The notes beneath the pieces are model-generated. The model was not told where the DNA came from. It saw nothing but the letters and a program-made list of their open reading frames with translations, and made no database searches. Both the position numbers and the translations under genes were made by a program. From Leucogyrophana mollusca (Eukaryota; Basidiomycota; Agaricomycetes; Boletales), in NCBI GenBank assembly GCA_021014945.1, contig MU266419.1, positions 34,900 through 98,899 on the forward strand: 64,000 bases of DNA, given 5' to 3'. Numbering within the stretch: position 1 is the first letter of the stretch; each line of letters starts with the position of its first letter. Below, piece after piece: positions 35,813 through 48,149 of this stretch.

Positions 35813-36383
35813 GAGCAACTGTACCATCCGTTTCATTTCGATACTAGAACAAATCCATAGAAGAGTTGCCTCGAATTTTGTTGGACAATCCGCGGTGAGG
35901 CTACCATGCCTCGTATAGCCACACAGAGCTGATGTGTGAACCGCGTCAGGTGGGCTACAACGACCGTCGAACTAGTCGTGGCCCCTTATTGCGCTCGGTA
36001 AGGTGAGGCCGGTTGACCGAGTCTACAGATCACAGACCTTTTGAGGTGGGGACATCAATACCAAGCCGCGGAAGGAGCACTAAATCAGTGAGTCTAAGAT
36101 GCACTGCTAGAGGACTACATCGCCTCATTATCTATGGGTCAGTCGTGAATATTGCGGGAAGGTGAGCCGATATAGCGTCAGGCTAAATACAATTTTGACA
36201 TTGTTCGATCTGTATGTAGTCAAGAAATCAAGAAGGTGGGTGGATGTGATGCTGGTAGATGTGATGACGATGTCAGCAGGAGTAGGAAAAAGAGAACAAG
36301 ACAACACGAGGAAGCGAACGGGAGGGAGACTTCAAAATACTAGCACGAGGAAGTTGGAAGATTACCGCGGACTTGGATCAACC
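35813..36383. other. Spacer between convergent genes
   Basis: 570 bases between the zinc-finger gene (plus) and the unknown gene at 36384 (minus). Purine-rich near 36270-36360. No gene seen. Confidence 0.4.
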
Positions 36384-38492
36384 TCAAGAGTCCTCAGAGA
36401 CCCCGGCTTCCGACGGCTCTATCCTTTCCAGTTCCATGTAGAAGCTTGGGAAGATGGAGATCAAAGCTTCCATATACCAGTAGCTCTCAGCTACGCCGCA
36501 GGCCTCAACACTCTTCTCTACGTGATCGCGTGTCTCCGCGTTCCATGCTTGTTGTCGTACGATCTGGACCCAACTACCGCACAGCCCCATACCTGGGGTC
36601 AAATGTTCCGTGATAGAAGGGTCAATGAGAAGGTTGATGTCGTCGGCATAGGGGTTAAAGACAGGACGACCTTTTGAATCTGCGGCTTGAACGTCTTGCT
36701 CTTCCAGGGCGATGTGCTCCCCTGAAACTGTGATGACAGGCTTCGTGATGTCCAAGCCTTCTTCGTCTGGGCTGCGGAGCCACGGCTCCATCACGACGCA
36801 AGCAAAACGAGTGTGGAGCTCCTTCTCTACTGCGGTTAATTCGCCAGTGGATGCCACGGGATCTACGGAAGCGGGAATGACTTCTCTGATACGCCGAGTC
36901 GAGTACTCAGTCACGCCAGTGGCGTGTGTCAGCGGAAGAAGTGTAGGGCCCATGAGCTCTATAAGCGTATGTACCGCAGCAGCGGTCCACGATGAAGTCG
37001 AATATTCTTCCATAGTCACTGCGGCCGTCCACGGATCACCTGGAATCCGGTCTTGTTCGTCGAAGGACCACCCATCTGCATGAATTTCTGCATTTTCGCC
37101 AATGTTGTCTTCGAGCACTTGCTTTGCGGTCACTGAATCCAGAACGACGTCCGACGAAATGACTTCGACGCCACCTTCGGCTTTGAGCTCTTCCTCAAAG
37201 CTTATCGATTCATCGTTAACACGAGGCTTCCCCTCTCCTTCAGTAACTGCGTCAACAGCAATTGGAGCAGACACGGAAATTTGGACGCTGAGATTGCCCT
37301 GTGTTCCCCAGCACTCCTTGCAAGCCGCGCCGAGCTTGTCAGGAAGTAGCTGTCCTATTTGGGCTGTTAACGGGAGCTCCGTCTTCGCAAGTTCCGTTAT
37401 TGCGATAGCTCGACGTAGATTATCAATGTGGGGAGGTGAGCCTTCAAAAACGTCGTTTCGGAGCATGAATCGGAGGAAGAAATGAAGAACAGTGGGTGCG
37501 ATGAAGAGATTCCGCTCGGACCTACTCGCACATATGAGTGATGTGTCGAGTGCTAAATGCAGGGAAATTATCCGAACCATACCAGTCCTTTATCCCTCAT
37601 GTAGGACGATAAGAAGATTTGAATCGATTTTTCCATATCGTCTATAAACGCTTTGAGCAAGCTTACTCTAAAATCGGACTTTTCGTCATCAGGCTCCAAT
37701 TGCTTGCCAGGATGCGCAATTTGTTCCAAGGGATCCTGGACAATGTTAGAGGTCGTAAGGCTCGCTTTCGGAGCAACATCGTCGTCAGAAGAAGCATCAG
37801 CCGTTACGTCGTAAGAGATGTCGACCCCACGTTTGCTCCCGCTTTTAGCCTTGCGATAAATCGGCAGTGTTGCAAGAAGGCCGATGTATATGCGAAACTT
37901 GATTTTGACCGATAAATCGATCGATCATTAACTAAGGCCCATGGCTCACCTGATCCCAAATAGTCCTGACTCCAGAAGAAATCGGCGGCCACGTACGTCC
38001 TACTCTAAAATCATCGGCGGCTTGATGCACACGATCAACATAGCTTGTGTTGCTGTGCAGCGTCGACTCGTGAGGACCGCCTCGCCAAAGGAGATGACGC
38101 AGAAATACGCACAGCTTAGATGGATAGCTCGAAGTTCGCGTGCTTTCGCCTTCCTCCCATTCCTCCCACCAAGGGACGATTCTCCCGTTTGCATCCGTAC
38201 TTTGACCAGCATTTCGTCTTCTTTTCCGGTCCTTTGACCTCTGGCGAGCTTCTTCTTCAGATACAACTTTGACCGTCGGTATTCCGTAGCCATCGACTTC
38301 AATTTCACTGCCATCTCCTGACGCAGACGCTATGCGCCTGTAACCTGATGGAGCGAAGTCCTTGAAAGGAATAATGACAGCGCCTTCAGGCACCGTCGGA
38401 AACGGAGGATATTTGGGTGGTAATTCGGTGGTCACAGACTTGCTACCATGAAGAGCTGCATTTTGTTGAGGATTCGGGCTGCTGCTATTCAT
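36384..38492 (-). CDS. Conserved basidiomycete protein of unknown function (650 aa)
   Basis: Exons (minus): 37950-38492, 37578-37849, 36384-37521. The joins restore a continuous conserved-looking sequence: FLSSYMRDKGLVWSERNL across intron 2, then VLHFFLRFMLRN, AKTELPLTAQIGQLLPDKL, KECWG, GPTLLPLTHATGVTEYSTRR and a C-terminal PGMGLCGSWVQIVRQ with YWYMEALISIFPSFY. The N-terminal third is charged and low in complexity. I recall similar proteins in other Agaricomycetes but cannot attach a function. No signal peptide or membrane helix is evident. The two Cys around KECWG could bind a metal, which is speculation. Confidence 0.72.
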
Positions 38493-38916
38493 CGAGATGA
38501 TCGCGGTCGAAGAAGAGATCGAGATATGCCTTTAGACCTCGTTCTTAAGTTGGCTTCTAAAGAATCCTGAAACTCAGCGAATATGGTTATGTGGGTTAAT
38601 AATTGAAATAATTAAGGTTTTTCGAGCATCTTGTGCCATGGGGTTTGATTCACAAGTGTCGGTACAAGCGGGCATGACGGCTTCAGCGCCTCGCGGCCAA
38701 ATCCCGCAGCAGTTGCAGACAATGAGCGCTAGCTCCTTTAGCTAGTACCACGAGGATCGGGTGATGTGAGTCTTTCCGTGTCCGACTGTATATCGCTGTG
38801 GATTGAAGTTCGGTTCTTTGAAGGAGCTCCTAGTGACTGCCGGGGTGAAACCGCGTGTCCTGACTTCTTGGATATCCGGGTTGTTCTTTGTGGCCGCAGA
38901 ACTGTCGCTGTCGAAT

Positions 38917-39602
38917 ATGACACTCAAGCTCACGTTGTCGAAGAACGATCCCCTTCGCACCAATTTCGTTACTCCAGAGGGAAAGACTCTCTACACAGTC
39001 GACACCATATCCCACCATAGGCCTTCTTTAGGCAGTAAACGGTCTACAACTATCACCCGCAGGAGTGCGGGGGGCGACTGCATGCAAGTAGGAGTTGTTG
39101 AATGGCCTGCAAACGCTGACGATCGACCGTCTGTTGTCGTCGGCACTCGGTCTGTGGAAATGACGAAGACGGGGCTATATACCTCGTAAGTATACATTTT
39201 TCAGTTAGGGCAGCTCGGGATGTCCCTTATATGTTCCGTTAGACCAGAGATGTTTCGAGCGAGCGACGGACAACATTACGAATGGCAGATCCGAGACTCT
39301 CGGTCACATGTGAGTATTCTTTCACCCGCTTCATCCCCATACTCATTAATGATGACTATTAGCTGGTCCCCCTCAAGGTCCCAAAGTCGCAAGCCTATGT
39401 CGCCACTTTCGTTTCCAGCTCCTCGCGCACCTCGATATTCTCCCCACGCAAGGTCCACACGGCGTCGCTGTTTGTTCCGCCGGAGGGCGCTCCTATCCTA
39501 GATGATATCGTGGTAACCTTTGTCTATTTTGAAACCCAGTGGCGAGAGAGAGAACTTGCGAAATCACGGCGCTGGGATACATCAGGCTATGGCATGGGAT
39601 GA
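38917..39602 (+). CDS. DUF6593-type protein, copy 2
   Basis: Exons: 38917-39185, 39243-39309, 39363-39602 (191 residues). Start ATG at 38917 (MTLKLTLSKNDPLRTNF, TPEGKTLYTV), strand TTITRRS, VGVVEW, aromatic QHYEWQIRD in exon 2, and a last strand DDIVVTFVYFETQW. Same exon pattern as the genes at 23561 and 58481. Function unknown. Confidence 0.75.
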
Positions 39603-40006
39603 TATTTGGGCAAGTCTATATCGCGAAAGATTCGGCGTCAGAGCATAGAGTTGTAGGACGTACCTCACCAGCCTCTCTGGAGTGTCATACGCAGAGAATA
39701 GGTCGGATGGGCTGGGAAAGGAGATAGAGGGACGGCTGGTGTTGTTGCTTCACCTTGGGTCGCCATATAACTTACGAATAAGATTCTTTATCTTGTTTTT
39801 GTTGCTTGTTTACTTCAGGTACCGTGTAGACGCGTGTTTGGGGTTGATCTCGCAAATCCTCAGTACTCACCGCTGTTGATCAAATCAAAATCAGTGATTC
39901 CTTCTTCATCACACAGCGAGGAGCTTGACGAAAATAACACCCACCCGATCGAGGACAGGATCTGGGCTTTAGTGAGATATACAAATAACCTCGCTCCAAA
40001 AGTAAG

Positions 40007-43000
40007 TCACTGTAACAGCCGGACGATTCGCCGGCGGAGAGAACCCTTTCCCACTCTCTCCTCTAGCTTCTTCAACGCTTCCTCGCTCCCAGAACGCGCC
40101 ATCCTATCTTCTTCTTCGCTCCATGTTGGTGGTACGGCGCTTTCCTCGGCTTCCGCCGAAATGACGGGTGCTGGGGCCGGAGCAGACGCAGCTGGTGTAG
40201 ATTCTATCCAAGATTGCCCAGGCATACCATCGCCAGCAATGTCGACCATGCTTTCAACCTCCGCTTCATCTCCATCTTCTTGCTCGGGTGGTGATGATAT
40301 ATATGCCGGTATCGACATGCGTTTGTAGCGAGCCGCCCGCGACGTTGACGGGGGCTCATATTCAGAGCCCTCCCCATCTACCGAAGCAGGCTCGTAGTCC
40401 AATGATTCTCTTCGTTTCACCCTCGCCCTCGACCAATCCTCATTCCGTGTACGATCGCCACCACCCCAGGCCCACTCTCGACTCTCCTGCTTCTTACGGA
40501 TCTCAATCTCACCACGATCAGCAGCAGCCATTTTCATCTTATGCAGTACCTCATCTGCCTCCTTCAAGTTCTCGACACGATTATACACCTCGAGGACAAT
40601 GTTCTCTGTATATCCATGGTTTTTGGAGATACCTTTGATAAGCGCCTCGAAGCCGACTAGTGCTGAGAGATCGCGGTCGCTCGGATGGATGGAAGAGGGG
40701 GAGACTAGGCCTGAGAGCGAGAGATTCGCGGATGAAGATATAGATGCGTTTGCGGCGAGGTATGAACCTGGGGAAGTTAGGTACGCAGGGAGGGACTGGC
40801 GTGGTCTGCGGCTGGTTAAACTTTGAGAACTTTGCGAGCGCAGCAACTCAGCCGCGAGATCGATGTCGGGGATGTCTGCGTAGCCCCCGAATGTCTGCCG
40901 TCTGTGGTTGCTGTCGGTTATCGGAGGAACTTTGGCTCTACCTTTGCCCTTGTCGGGGCGGGACGTAGACGCGGGCAACGCAGGAACTCGGAAAGGAGAC
41001 CTTGTGCTCTCGCGTGGCGCGGGGAATTTGAAAGGTTTCGCAGGCTGGACGCGTGTGTTCCATATGCCTGGGTGATCCATAGGCTGAGGCATCGCCGTAG
41101 AGGACCCACTAGCAGCCAAGACATCATCGGCTCTCTGGACACTATCTGGCGGTTTCTGAGCCGCATTTCGTTCGATAAACTGTGTCATAACCATCCGCCT
41201 ACCCTGGCGAGAACGGGACTTCAGGGGTGACTCCGGGCCATATGATTGCCCACTTCGTCCATTTGGTATTGGTATTGGCGGTGGCGGTGCGTCGACCTGG
41301 CTGAACGGATGGTGGGTTCTGGGATGGGCTGCCGGCACCATCGGTCCCGGCTGGCTGAAAGCGTGGTGACGAGCGGGCTCGGCGAGCTCAGGGTGCGCAC
41401 GGGAAGAGCTTGCCGTAGCTTGCGTCGGCACATCTGCCCGAGGGTTCGCTTGCTCTCCAAGCTGTTCCGACCTCGCCTTTTCTTTTCCCTTGGGTCCGAC
41501 GGCACTGGCCATCTTGACACCTTGCGATGGCCGCATGGCCGTACCCCGCGCGGGCGGCCAGGGTTGTGCCATCTCAACTTTGAGCTGCCTTTGTGCCATA
41601 TCGTCACGCCCGTCCCCGTCACTTTCGTCGTCGCTTTGATACACACCAGTCCGTGGTCGACCTCTTCTGTCGACAATCGAGTGCCCAAAATGCCCCTCAA
41701 CAGACCTGGGCAACACCCTACGCCGGTTCCCCTCTGCTCTCTCTTGCGTGCCTGAGGGAGTCGGTGAAAGAGACGCGTAAAATTCGGAAGGGTATCTTTC
41801 AACGGGGCGCCGCGGTTTTAGCGCTAACTTCGGTTTCGTGTGGGACTGAGGTTGAGGGGATGGCGGGGACGAGGGAAGTGCAAGGGTATCTGTGCGCCGG
41901 GCGGGCGAGGGCGGGATGTTTAAAACGGAGGTGTAGGGTTGGGCATGTGATGATGTGGATGTGGTGCCCTGAGCTTTTGGTGGTGTAACTGGAGGCAATA
42001 CGGAAGCTTGAACGGGAGGTATACCGTTCACTTGACTCCTATAATTTAGGTCTGCCTGACCCTCCGGTATGTGAACATCAACGTGAGTGTGGTTGTGGCG
42101 TTCTTCGAGTTCAGGATTTGCCCCAGGTGCAGACTCAGGCATACGTTCGGGAGATCGAGTGCTTGGCGATCTGTGGGGAGAATTAGTGCCTGTAGATGCC
42201 AAATGAGATAGTGCACACATAATCCCAAGAGTGCATACACTCGCCATTATGTGTCTTTTCCTCTGCCTCATGGCTGACCGTCCCAGATGGCCCAGCAGCG
42301 ATGTCAAGTAGGGCAGTATGATCTACTTCAGAATTGATGACAGTTTCACCACGATTACTAGCGCCTATAGGACAACCATTGCGTAGGGGATCCTGAGTGG
42401 CGGTTTCCACTTCATCTATCTCAACCTTGATCCGCTTGGCGGTGTTTGTCTCCGGGGTACCAGCGTCTCCGCTTCGTGGGACGCGCCTCTTTTTGCTTTG
42501 TGTGCTGTTGCTCGGCCCTGCAGCGTTGGCATCGCCCTCGTCCACAGACTTTTCTCCACGCGCAGCGAGCTTAACATTTGACGCGGCTCCGGCGCGCGGT
42601 GGCTTGCCCGTCACAGAATCAATACCATGCTTCTTCTGATACTTGAGAATCCGACGATCAAACCAGTCCGTATTCTTCACATAACGATTCCGCCACGCCT
42701 GCCAAGTATGATGCTGTGACCAATTCCACCTTCCGTCAGCCTGAGGGAAAGTGCACGCAACGTCAACCATCTGCCCGCGTTTTGAGCGAAAAGAAAGAGA
42801 AGACGATGGAGGCTCACGTTGTCTACCAATCGCTGATAGATTGCGTTTCCGCTCCTGCCCTGCTTTGCTGGGTTGTAGGTCGCGATGAATTTCGCCAACA
42901 ACTCGTCGTCAGCATCGTCGAAGCTCGTACGGACGCTTGGTTTTTCATTAGGATTATGAGGTGCAGTGTCACAAAAAGCTTACCCTCCGCTGGCGGCCAT
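40007..43000 (-). CDS. Rap1-type Myb-domain protein (telomere candidate)
   Basis: Exons (minus): 42984-43000, 42818-42935, 42239-42740, 40007-42189 (939 residues). Residues about 10-85 read as the Rap1 Myb domain: DDADDELLAKFIATYN, GRSGNAIYQRLV and RWNWSQHHTWQAWRNRYVKN, matching the W-x3-H-TWQ-WR-RY signature of Rap1 proteins, which coat telomeres through partner proteins or direct DNA contact. The middle is a long disordered Pro/Ser-rich region. A helical block VGFEALIKGISKNHGYTENI followed by LKEADEVLHKMK lies about residues 735-790. No BRCT domain precedes the Myb domain, unlike most Rap1 proteins. The third intron (42190-42238) is the least certain join. Confidence 0.7.
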
Positions 43001-43874
43001 TGCTGAATTCACTTCTGGACAGTGATTGGTAAAAGAACTCAAAGTACGCGTTTCACGCGTCGCGTCTATCGCTTTCCAATTGCGGAGAGTTAAAAGGATA
43101 CTGGCAGCACTCCCACGCACAGACTTGCTGCAGAATCCGATATAAACCGCCCTCCAACATTTTTGTTTCCCTAGAACATACTCAGCTAGGATCTATTTTA
43201 TAGAAACTAACTCGAGTCTCGCATGTTTACACATGCCACATCCTTCAAATCCAATCGATGACATCCGCGCTCTCTCGTTCAACAGAGAACATGACCTGTA
43301 CATATAGGTCTCGATGACGTTTGGCACGTTTGTTATTGGCCCACTTGTGGGCTGGTGACGATGAGCCAGCGAGACGAGCGTCTGTCTGATGGATTTCTCC
43401 GTCGATAATTTGTATGTATATCTTTCAATGCAATATCTTGCTGCGGTGTCACTCCTGCAGGCATTTGAACCAGTTTAAACTTTCGTTGTTGGTACCTTCC
43501 TAAGCATCCCATCCCATGAGATCCCATGGCACCCGGTTTTGCTTTAACAAAGAATTTGCAGGCGTTCCTGTCTTCGTTTCGTGGCAATGTGGGGCATTTC
43601 CGCGGTGAGGCCGCTAATGGAGTTTGGCTCGTGGATGCATCAGAATGCTGGTGAAATCAGGTGAGGTAGTGTTTGAAACAGATCTCGGATTTACTGTGTT
43701 CAAGCCTGGAGACGGAAAATTACATAGTGCACACCACCATTCAATGCTCACGCCAATACGGAAACATCATCGGCAAACCCTTAGACTGGAGTGTACTACA
43801 GTCTGCGCAATTATACTATCTGATAGCTGCAAGGTATGTCGCCGACGTACGCTTCGCACTCCAGGTTATCGGAT
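43001..43874. other. Spacer, no gene recognised
   Basis: 870 bases upstream of the Rap1-like gene and downstream of the zinc-finger copy 2. It should contain the Rap1-like promoter. No gene or repeat recognised. Confidence 0.4.
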
Positions 43875-44764
43875 TCAGATGGCCAACCCATTGGGATTTC
43901 CCCCCTCGCATGGTGTACCCTTCATGTGGCTTCGTAGCGAATCAAGACGCGAGAATATCCCGAAACACCTTGAGCACCGTACTCGGCTAGCCTGCATATG
44001 ATAGCCTACGATGTGCCGGGCGAGGCTATCACCTCTCATCTTTTTCAACCGCTTGCACCCCTTCCAGCGGCACTCCACCCGGACATTGGATCCCCTGAAA
44101 CCGTGGTAATCGCGAAGGTGTTGTTTAACCTCAGCTTTAGTGCCGCCAACAGACTTGTGGCAATGCGACGCATCGCAGTCGTATTGGCACTGGTAGGTTA
44201 TGGCCGTCCTGGCCGGTTCCACCTGGCTCGGGTGAGAGTGACCAGTGGGAGGATACCGGTTGATTCGGTAGGCTCCGTGCGGTAGAAAATTTGTTGCAGG
44301 GACACTCTGGAGGATGCGTGATTCAAGATGGACGCCGCTGTTAGCGGTACTTGGGTGGTTCTCAGCGGCGTGTGTATCAATGGAAGGCCGAGGGGCCCCG
44401 ATGGCAGTAGAGGTGAAATGCCCGCCATACGCCTCATACATCCGAGAAGTGTCCGTATTCATCGTCGGGGCATATCTGTGCAATGTGACGGTGAGTTCTC
44501 TAAACAGGTATACAGATTAGCGTGCAGCGCCCACCGTGGAAAAATGGAGGTCGGCGCCGTCGGGTCCAGGTATGCTGAACGGAAAACACGTTCCCCAGTT
44601 TGCAGGGGCTTGCTAAAAATAACATAAGGGTAAGCCAGGGAAAACCCTAACCTTACTACACGAGACTCTTACAAAAGCTGATTCTCTTCTCCGTTGGGCA
44701 CAGGTTCGCGGATGGACGCGCTGTACGCATTCTCAACGGACGTGCTCGGATAGTAAGTGTACAT
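43875..44764 (-). CDS. C2H2-type zinc-finger protein, copy 2
   Basis: Exons (minus): 44673-44764, 44535-44612, 43875-44475 (256 residues). Start MYTYYPSTSVENAY. Finger region: CQYDCDASHC with HLRDYHG, CRWKGCKRLKK with HIVGYH, CSRCFGIFSRLDSLRSH with a last cysteine, nearly the same as copy 1 at 34925. Intron positions and phases agree with copy 1 (phase 2 both times), although the N-terminal 100 residues differ strongly. Opposite orientation to copy 1, 8 kb apart. Confidence 0.75.
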
Positions 44765-45388
44765 TCCATCAGCGAAGCTGAGTGATGGGGAATGAGAACT
44801 GATATTAAACAGCATGGCGATGTGTATACCTATGCGTCTGGGCTTGAGGGTGCAACTCCCTCGAGATCTGGTAGGGTAATCCCTTGTCGAGGGTATCTTC
44901 AAATCCGCTGTTTGTGTACGGGTGCCGACTAGGAGGGGGGTACATTGGATAATTAGCTAAATGGCGGGTGTTGATTGAGGGGGAGAGAGGTTGGGTTTGG
45001 GCTTAAAAAACAGTATCCGTGTACTGCAACTTCACTCTTAAGTAGTCCTCTGTGCAATGGGAAAGGAAAGCAGAATAGTCATGCAAACATTTCATCACTA
45101 CGTGGTGGTTCCTTATACGGCAATCAGCAAGGCCCCGGCGCTCGAAGGAGCGTGTTGCTGTAGCATTGTGATGCTGCGGAGGACTCCCGATAAAAAGTAC
45201 TTCGGTGGCGCGCTCCGTGTTACCAGGTTTGACCGACTTTGGTGTCTGTACAGGAAATCCCCGCGGTTTCTGGTTTTGGACGTTTTTTGACCGTTTGGCA
45301 TTGATGATGTTTCAAAAACTCAAAATTTGTCTGGATGACATGCAGCAGGCCCTTCATTATCGGTCGTCCTGGCTGTGGTCGTGATCAC

Positions 45389-45424
<36 letters not shown>

Positions 45425-46279
45425 CGACTCCTAAGGAGGGTTCTTATCAGCATAATTTGTAATGTGATCACGAGCGAGTTTGTAGATTTTCTCACCGTAC
45501 CATATTGTGGGATTGACAGCCTGAGCTTAGATATGCCAGTGTCCCTTCAGGTTCTTGTTGGTCCATCGGGCCACCAAAGGCATCATTGCGCACGGATTTC
45601 TAGTCATCTCGGCATCCGCACAGCAAGGCCAGCCTTGGCCAGCCCAACCGTCGGACCGCAAAACAAAATCACGTCGGGCTTGGTTAAGAACGTTATCTCT
45701 CTGTTGCTGGAGGAATAACAGTTTAACAGCGTGATTAGCGGTGCGATGGCATGGGTTTAATAGCGCAAATGGGAGGTCAGAAGCTATCCATCAAAGCGCT
45801 ATGGTGGTCAATGCAACGTGCCTTGGCAAATGGAAACTCAATGCGCTCATGGCGATCGGGCGCGTCGTCTCTTCTCAGCCATCCACGATAATCCCCTCAA
45901 CCCCCCCCCTGCTATTCAGACATACAATTTCTCCATGAATACTCAATCTCATTGCTTGAGTCAACCATCACGCGACAATGTACTTGATTATTAGTACAAC
46001 ACAAAATGCTACCTAGGTCCATTGTCTGACAGTGTATAATGATGCTTGGAAAGGACCAAATAGTACCCCATACCTACTGTCTCGAGTCAGCGCTGGCTGG
46101 ATCACGCCTACAACCTCGACAGCAGTGGTAGGCCTTCAATATCCATCTGGTCACGGGCGCCTGCCAATCCGACTCGGGGCAGGCGTCACCCCACTCCGGG
46201 ACAAGTAAAGACTCAGTGTTGGCGCTTCCGTTGAAAGCATACGTGTCTGTACTAGCCAGATATAGAGAAATAATAAAAT
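44765..46279. other. Spacer, no gene recognised
   Basis: 1.5 kb without a supported gene. It holds the 33-base C run at 45390-45422 and a smaller C run near 45900. Confidence 0.4.
45390..45422. repeat. 33-base poly-C tract
   Basis: A pure run of 33 C. Such long G/C homopolymers are unusual in coding-dense fungal DNA; the true length may differ because sequencers miscount them. Confidence 0.9.
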
Positions 46280-47470
46280 GCTATCGTCGTACGGGGATAG
46301 AAAGGGAAAGAGGACGCACAAATGCTGTGGGCTGTCGTATCAAAAGTATGCCCGAGATTAGTTTCGACGTGCCGAGCCCCTTCGGGCCAGCCGTCTACGT
46401 CACCCTCGTCTCGATCTTCTTTGCTGCCTTCCTGATCTACACCCATACGCTTACGGCGACTCTCACTCACCTCCCCCCTACCTCTTTTGGTCCCACAGCC
46501 TTCCGATGCTCTTCATGGCCACCTATCCTATTCGCATCCCGACATTCCGTTGCCACGTACAGCGCTTGGTCCTTCTCGTCCCATGCCAGGTCCCGCACCG
46601 CGTTGTTCCCCCTCCTCGTGAAACTGGATCGAAACGGACGTCCCACATCCCGATCTTCTCGCCCACTTCAGGCCCCGCGAATATGGCTGTGTTAAGTCAA
46701 GTCAGCGAACATGGAATTCGACGGCAGGACGAAGCGAAACGAAAGATATTCTTATGTAAGAAGAGGGTGAGGACGTAGACTTACTAGGAAGCCCACAAGG
46801 ATGAACGAACAGCGCCGATCTACATCCATGACCCGCAACGTCGATCGCTATCACAGGCAGAAAGACGCTGCGCAGAGCATGACGCCCTCAGCAGGCGGGT
46901 GCGAGCGCCATTCGCTCACAACGAAATCTTCGTTTTCGAGGTCGGGACGTGCGTCGGGTTCGCTTCCAGCTGGGTGCTCGACATTCTCCACCTCGTCGCG
47001 CCAGAAATCACTTGCCTCGTACTTGTCCCCAGTGGGTGTATCCCCCCCGGGCACGGGTCTCTCGAGGCCATGGATGTTCCATACTTCGACGGCGCCACGC
47101 CAAGCACCGAAGACCTTCCCGAGGATGGCGAGGGCGCCGTCTGTGGTCGACCTCATCGTGTACACCGCGAGCAGCTCCTCGAACGCCTCGCCACCACTAG
47201 GATTGCCTCAAGCGAACGATTTGACACGGTGCTTGTCTGCGAGGAGGATAAGCCTTTGGGCCTCGTCACTCGTTGTGTGCTGTGCAATGTGGCCAAACGA
47301 GAGCTCGAGGACGCACGTTTTGGAGACGGGATCTGGGGAGGAGAGGAGGAGGAAGGAGAGAAAGGGGTCGCGATTCTTCATCCCCCAACAGAGAGGATCG
47401 CGAGGCCGGTGCCACCTGGGGCGACCCACACGGGGAGGAGGATATCAGTGCTTGTGACTTCGTAACGCGC
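46280..47470 (-). pseudogene. Decayed gene of an Agaricomycete WD40-like family
   Basis: Minus-strand pieces in order but in changing frames: TDILLPVWVAPGGTGLAIL (about 47450), LAVYTMRSTTDGALAIL with AWRGAVEVWNIHG (about 47150), EKIGMWDVRF (about 46650), NNAVRDLAWDEKDQALYVAT (about 46600) and WPEGARHVETNLGHTFDT (about 46390). The last three resemble a family I know from mushroom genomes (VRDLAWDE..., WPRRAPH...FGYAFD) that contains WD40-like strands. At least two frameshifts and a missing start make it a likely pseudogene. The function of the family is unknown. Confidence 0.5.
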
Positions 47471-48149
47471 TTCGTGTATGATCTGTGTGGGGAAGGGGAT
47501 AAGTGGGGTGAGAGTCTGGGAAAGAGAAGCAGGCCAGCGAAGAGTAGTTTGATTAGTTTGATCGTACGGGTAGGGCCCCTCGGATCAAAAAGGAAGTAAT
47601 CGGCCTGCGAGAGGAGTTAAATGAGATATGTGATAGCGACGTGCTATGAGGGTTCGAGCTGCTCGCAGTCTTGGACCAATACGATACTTGGAGGTGCTAG
47701 TGGCGGTTCGGATTCAGGAAGATCAGAACGCTGGGACGCTCACCTCTATACACCCACGGGTCTATCCTATCTCATCCGAAGCCACCCTCATTCCAGAGAG
47801 CACGAAACGGCATGATCTATTCACAGGATCCGATGGCAGTCCCAGCTGACAAAAGCAAGGAATCCGATGCGATTTGGTGGTCGTGTACGATCTGACAAGG
47901 TCATCAAACGCAAAAGAAAACTGCCAGATACTGGCAAGGGTACGCTTCACGCATGTAGAAAGGCGCCCTCCTAAATTCTAGTCGATCTAATTACGTGCGC
48001 GCGTCTATCCAGGGGCGCCGTCCATTTATGAGAGCAGGTAAAACAAAACAGCAAGCAACATGGGGAAAAGGTGAGTATCAGGTACTTACGCCAGGAGAGT
48101 GTATAGGTGAGCGTACGCGTCGCGATGCATAGCAGGTAGGTAATTACGC
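47471..48149. other. Spacer, nothing recognised
   Basis: 680 bases between the decayed gene and the tetraspanin 3' end. No gene or repeat recognised. Confidence 0.4.

Noticed and set aside
46801..47465. Overlapping plus-strand frames of about 190 to 220 codons
   Set aside because: They are complementary to the decayed WD40-like gene, which has recognisable blocks.
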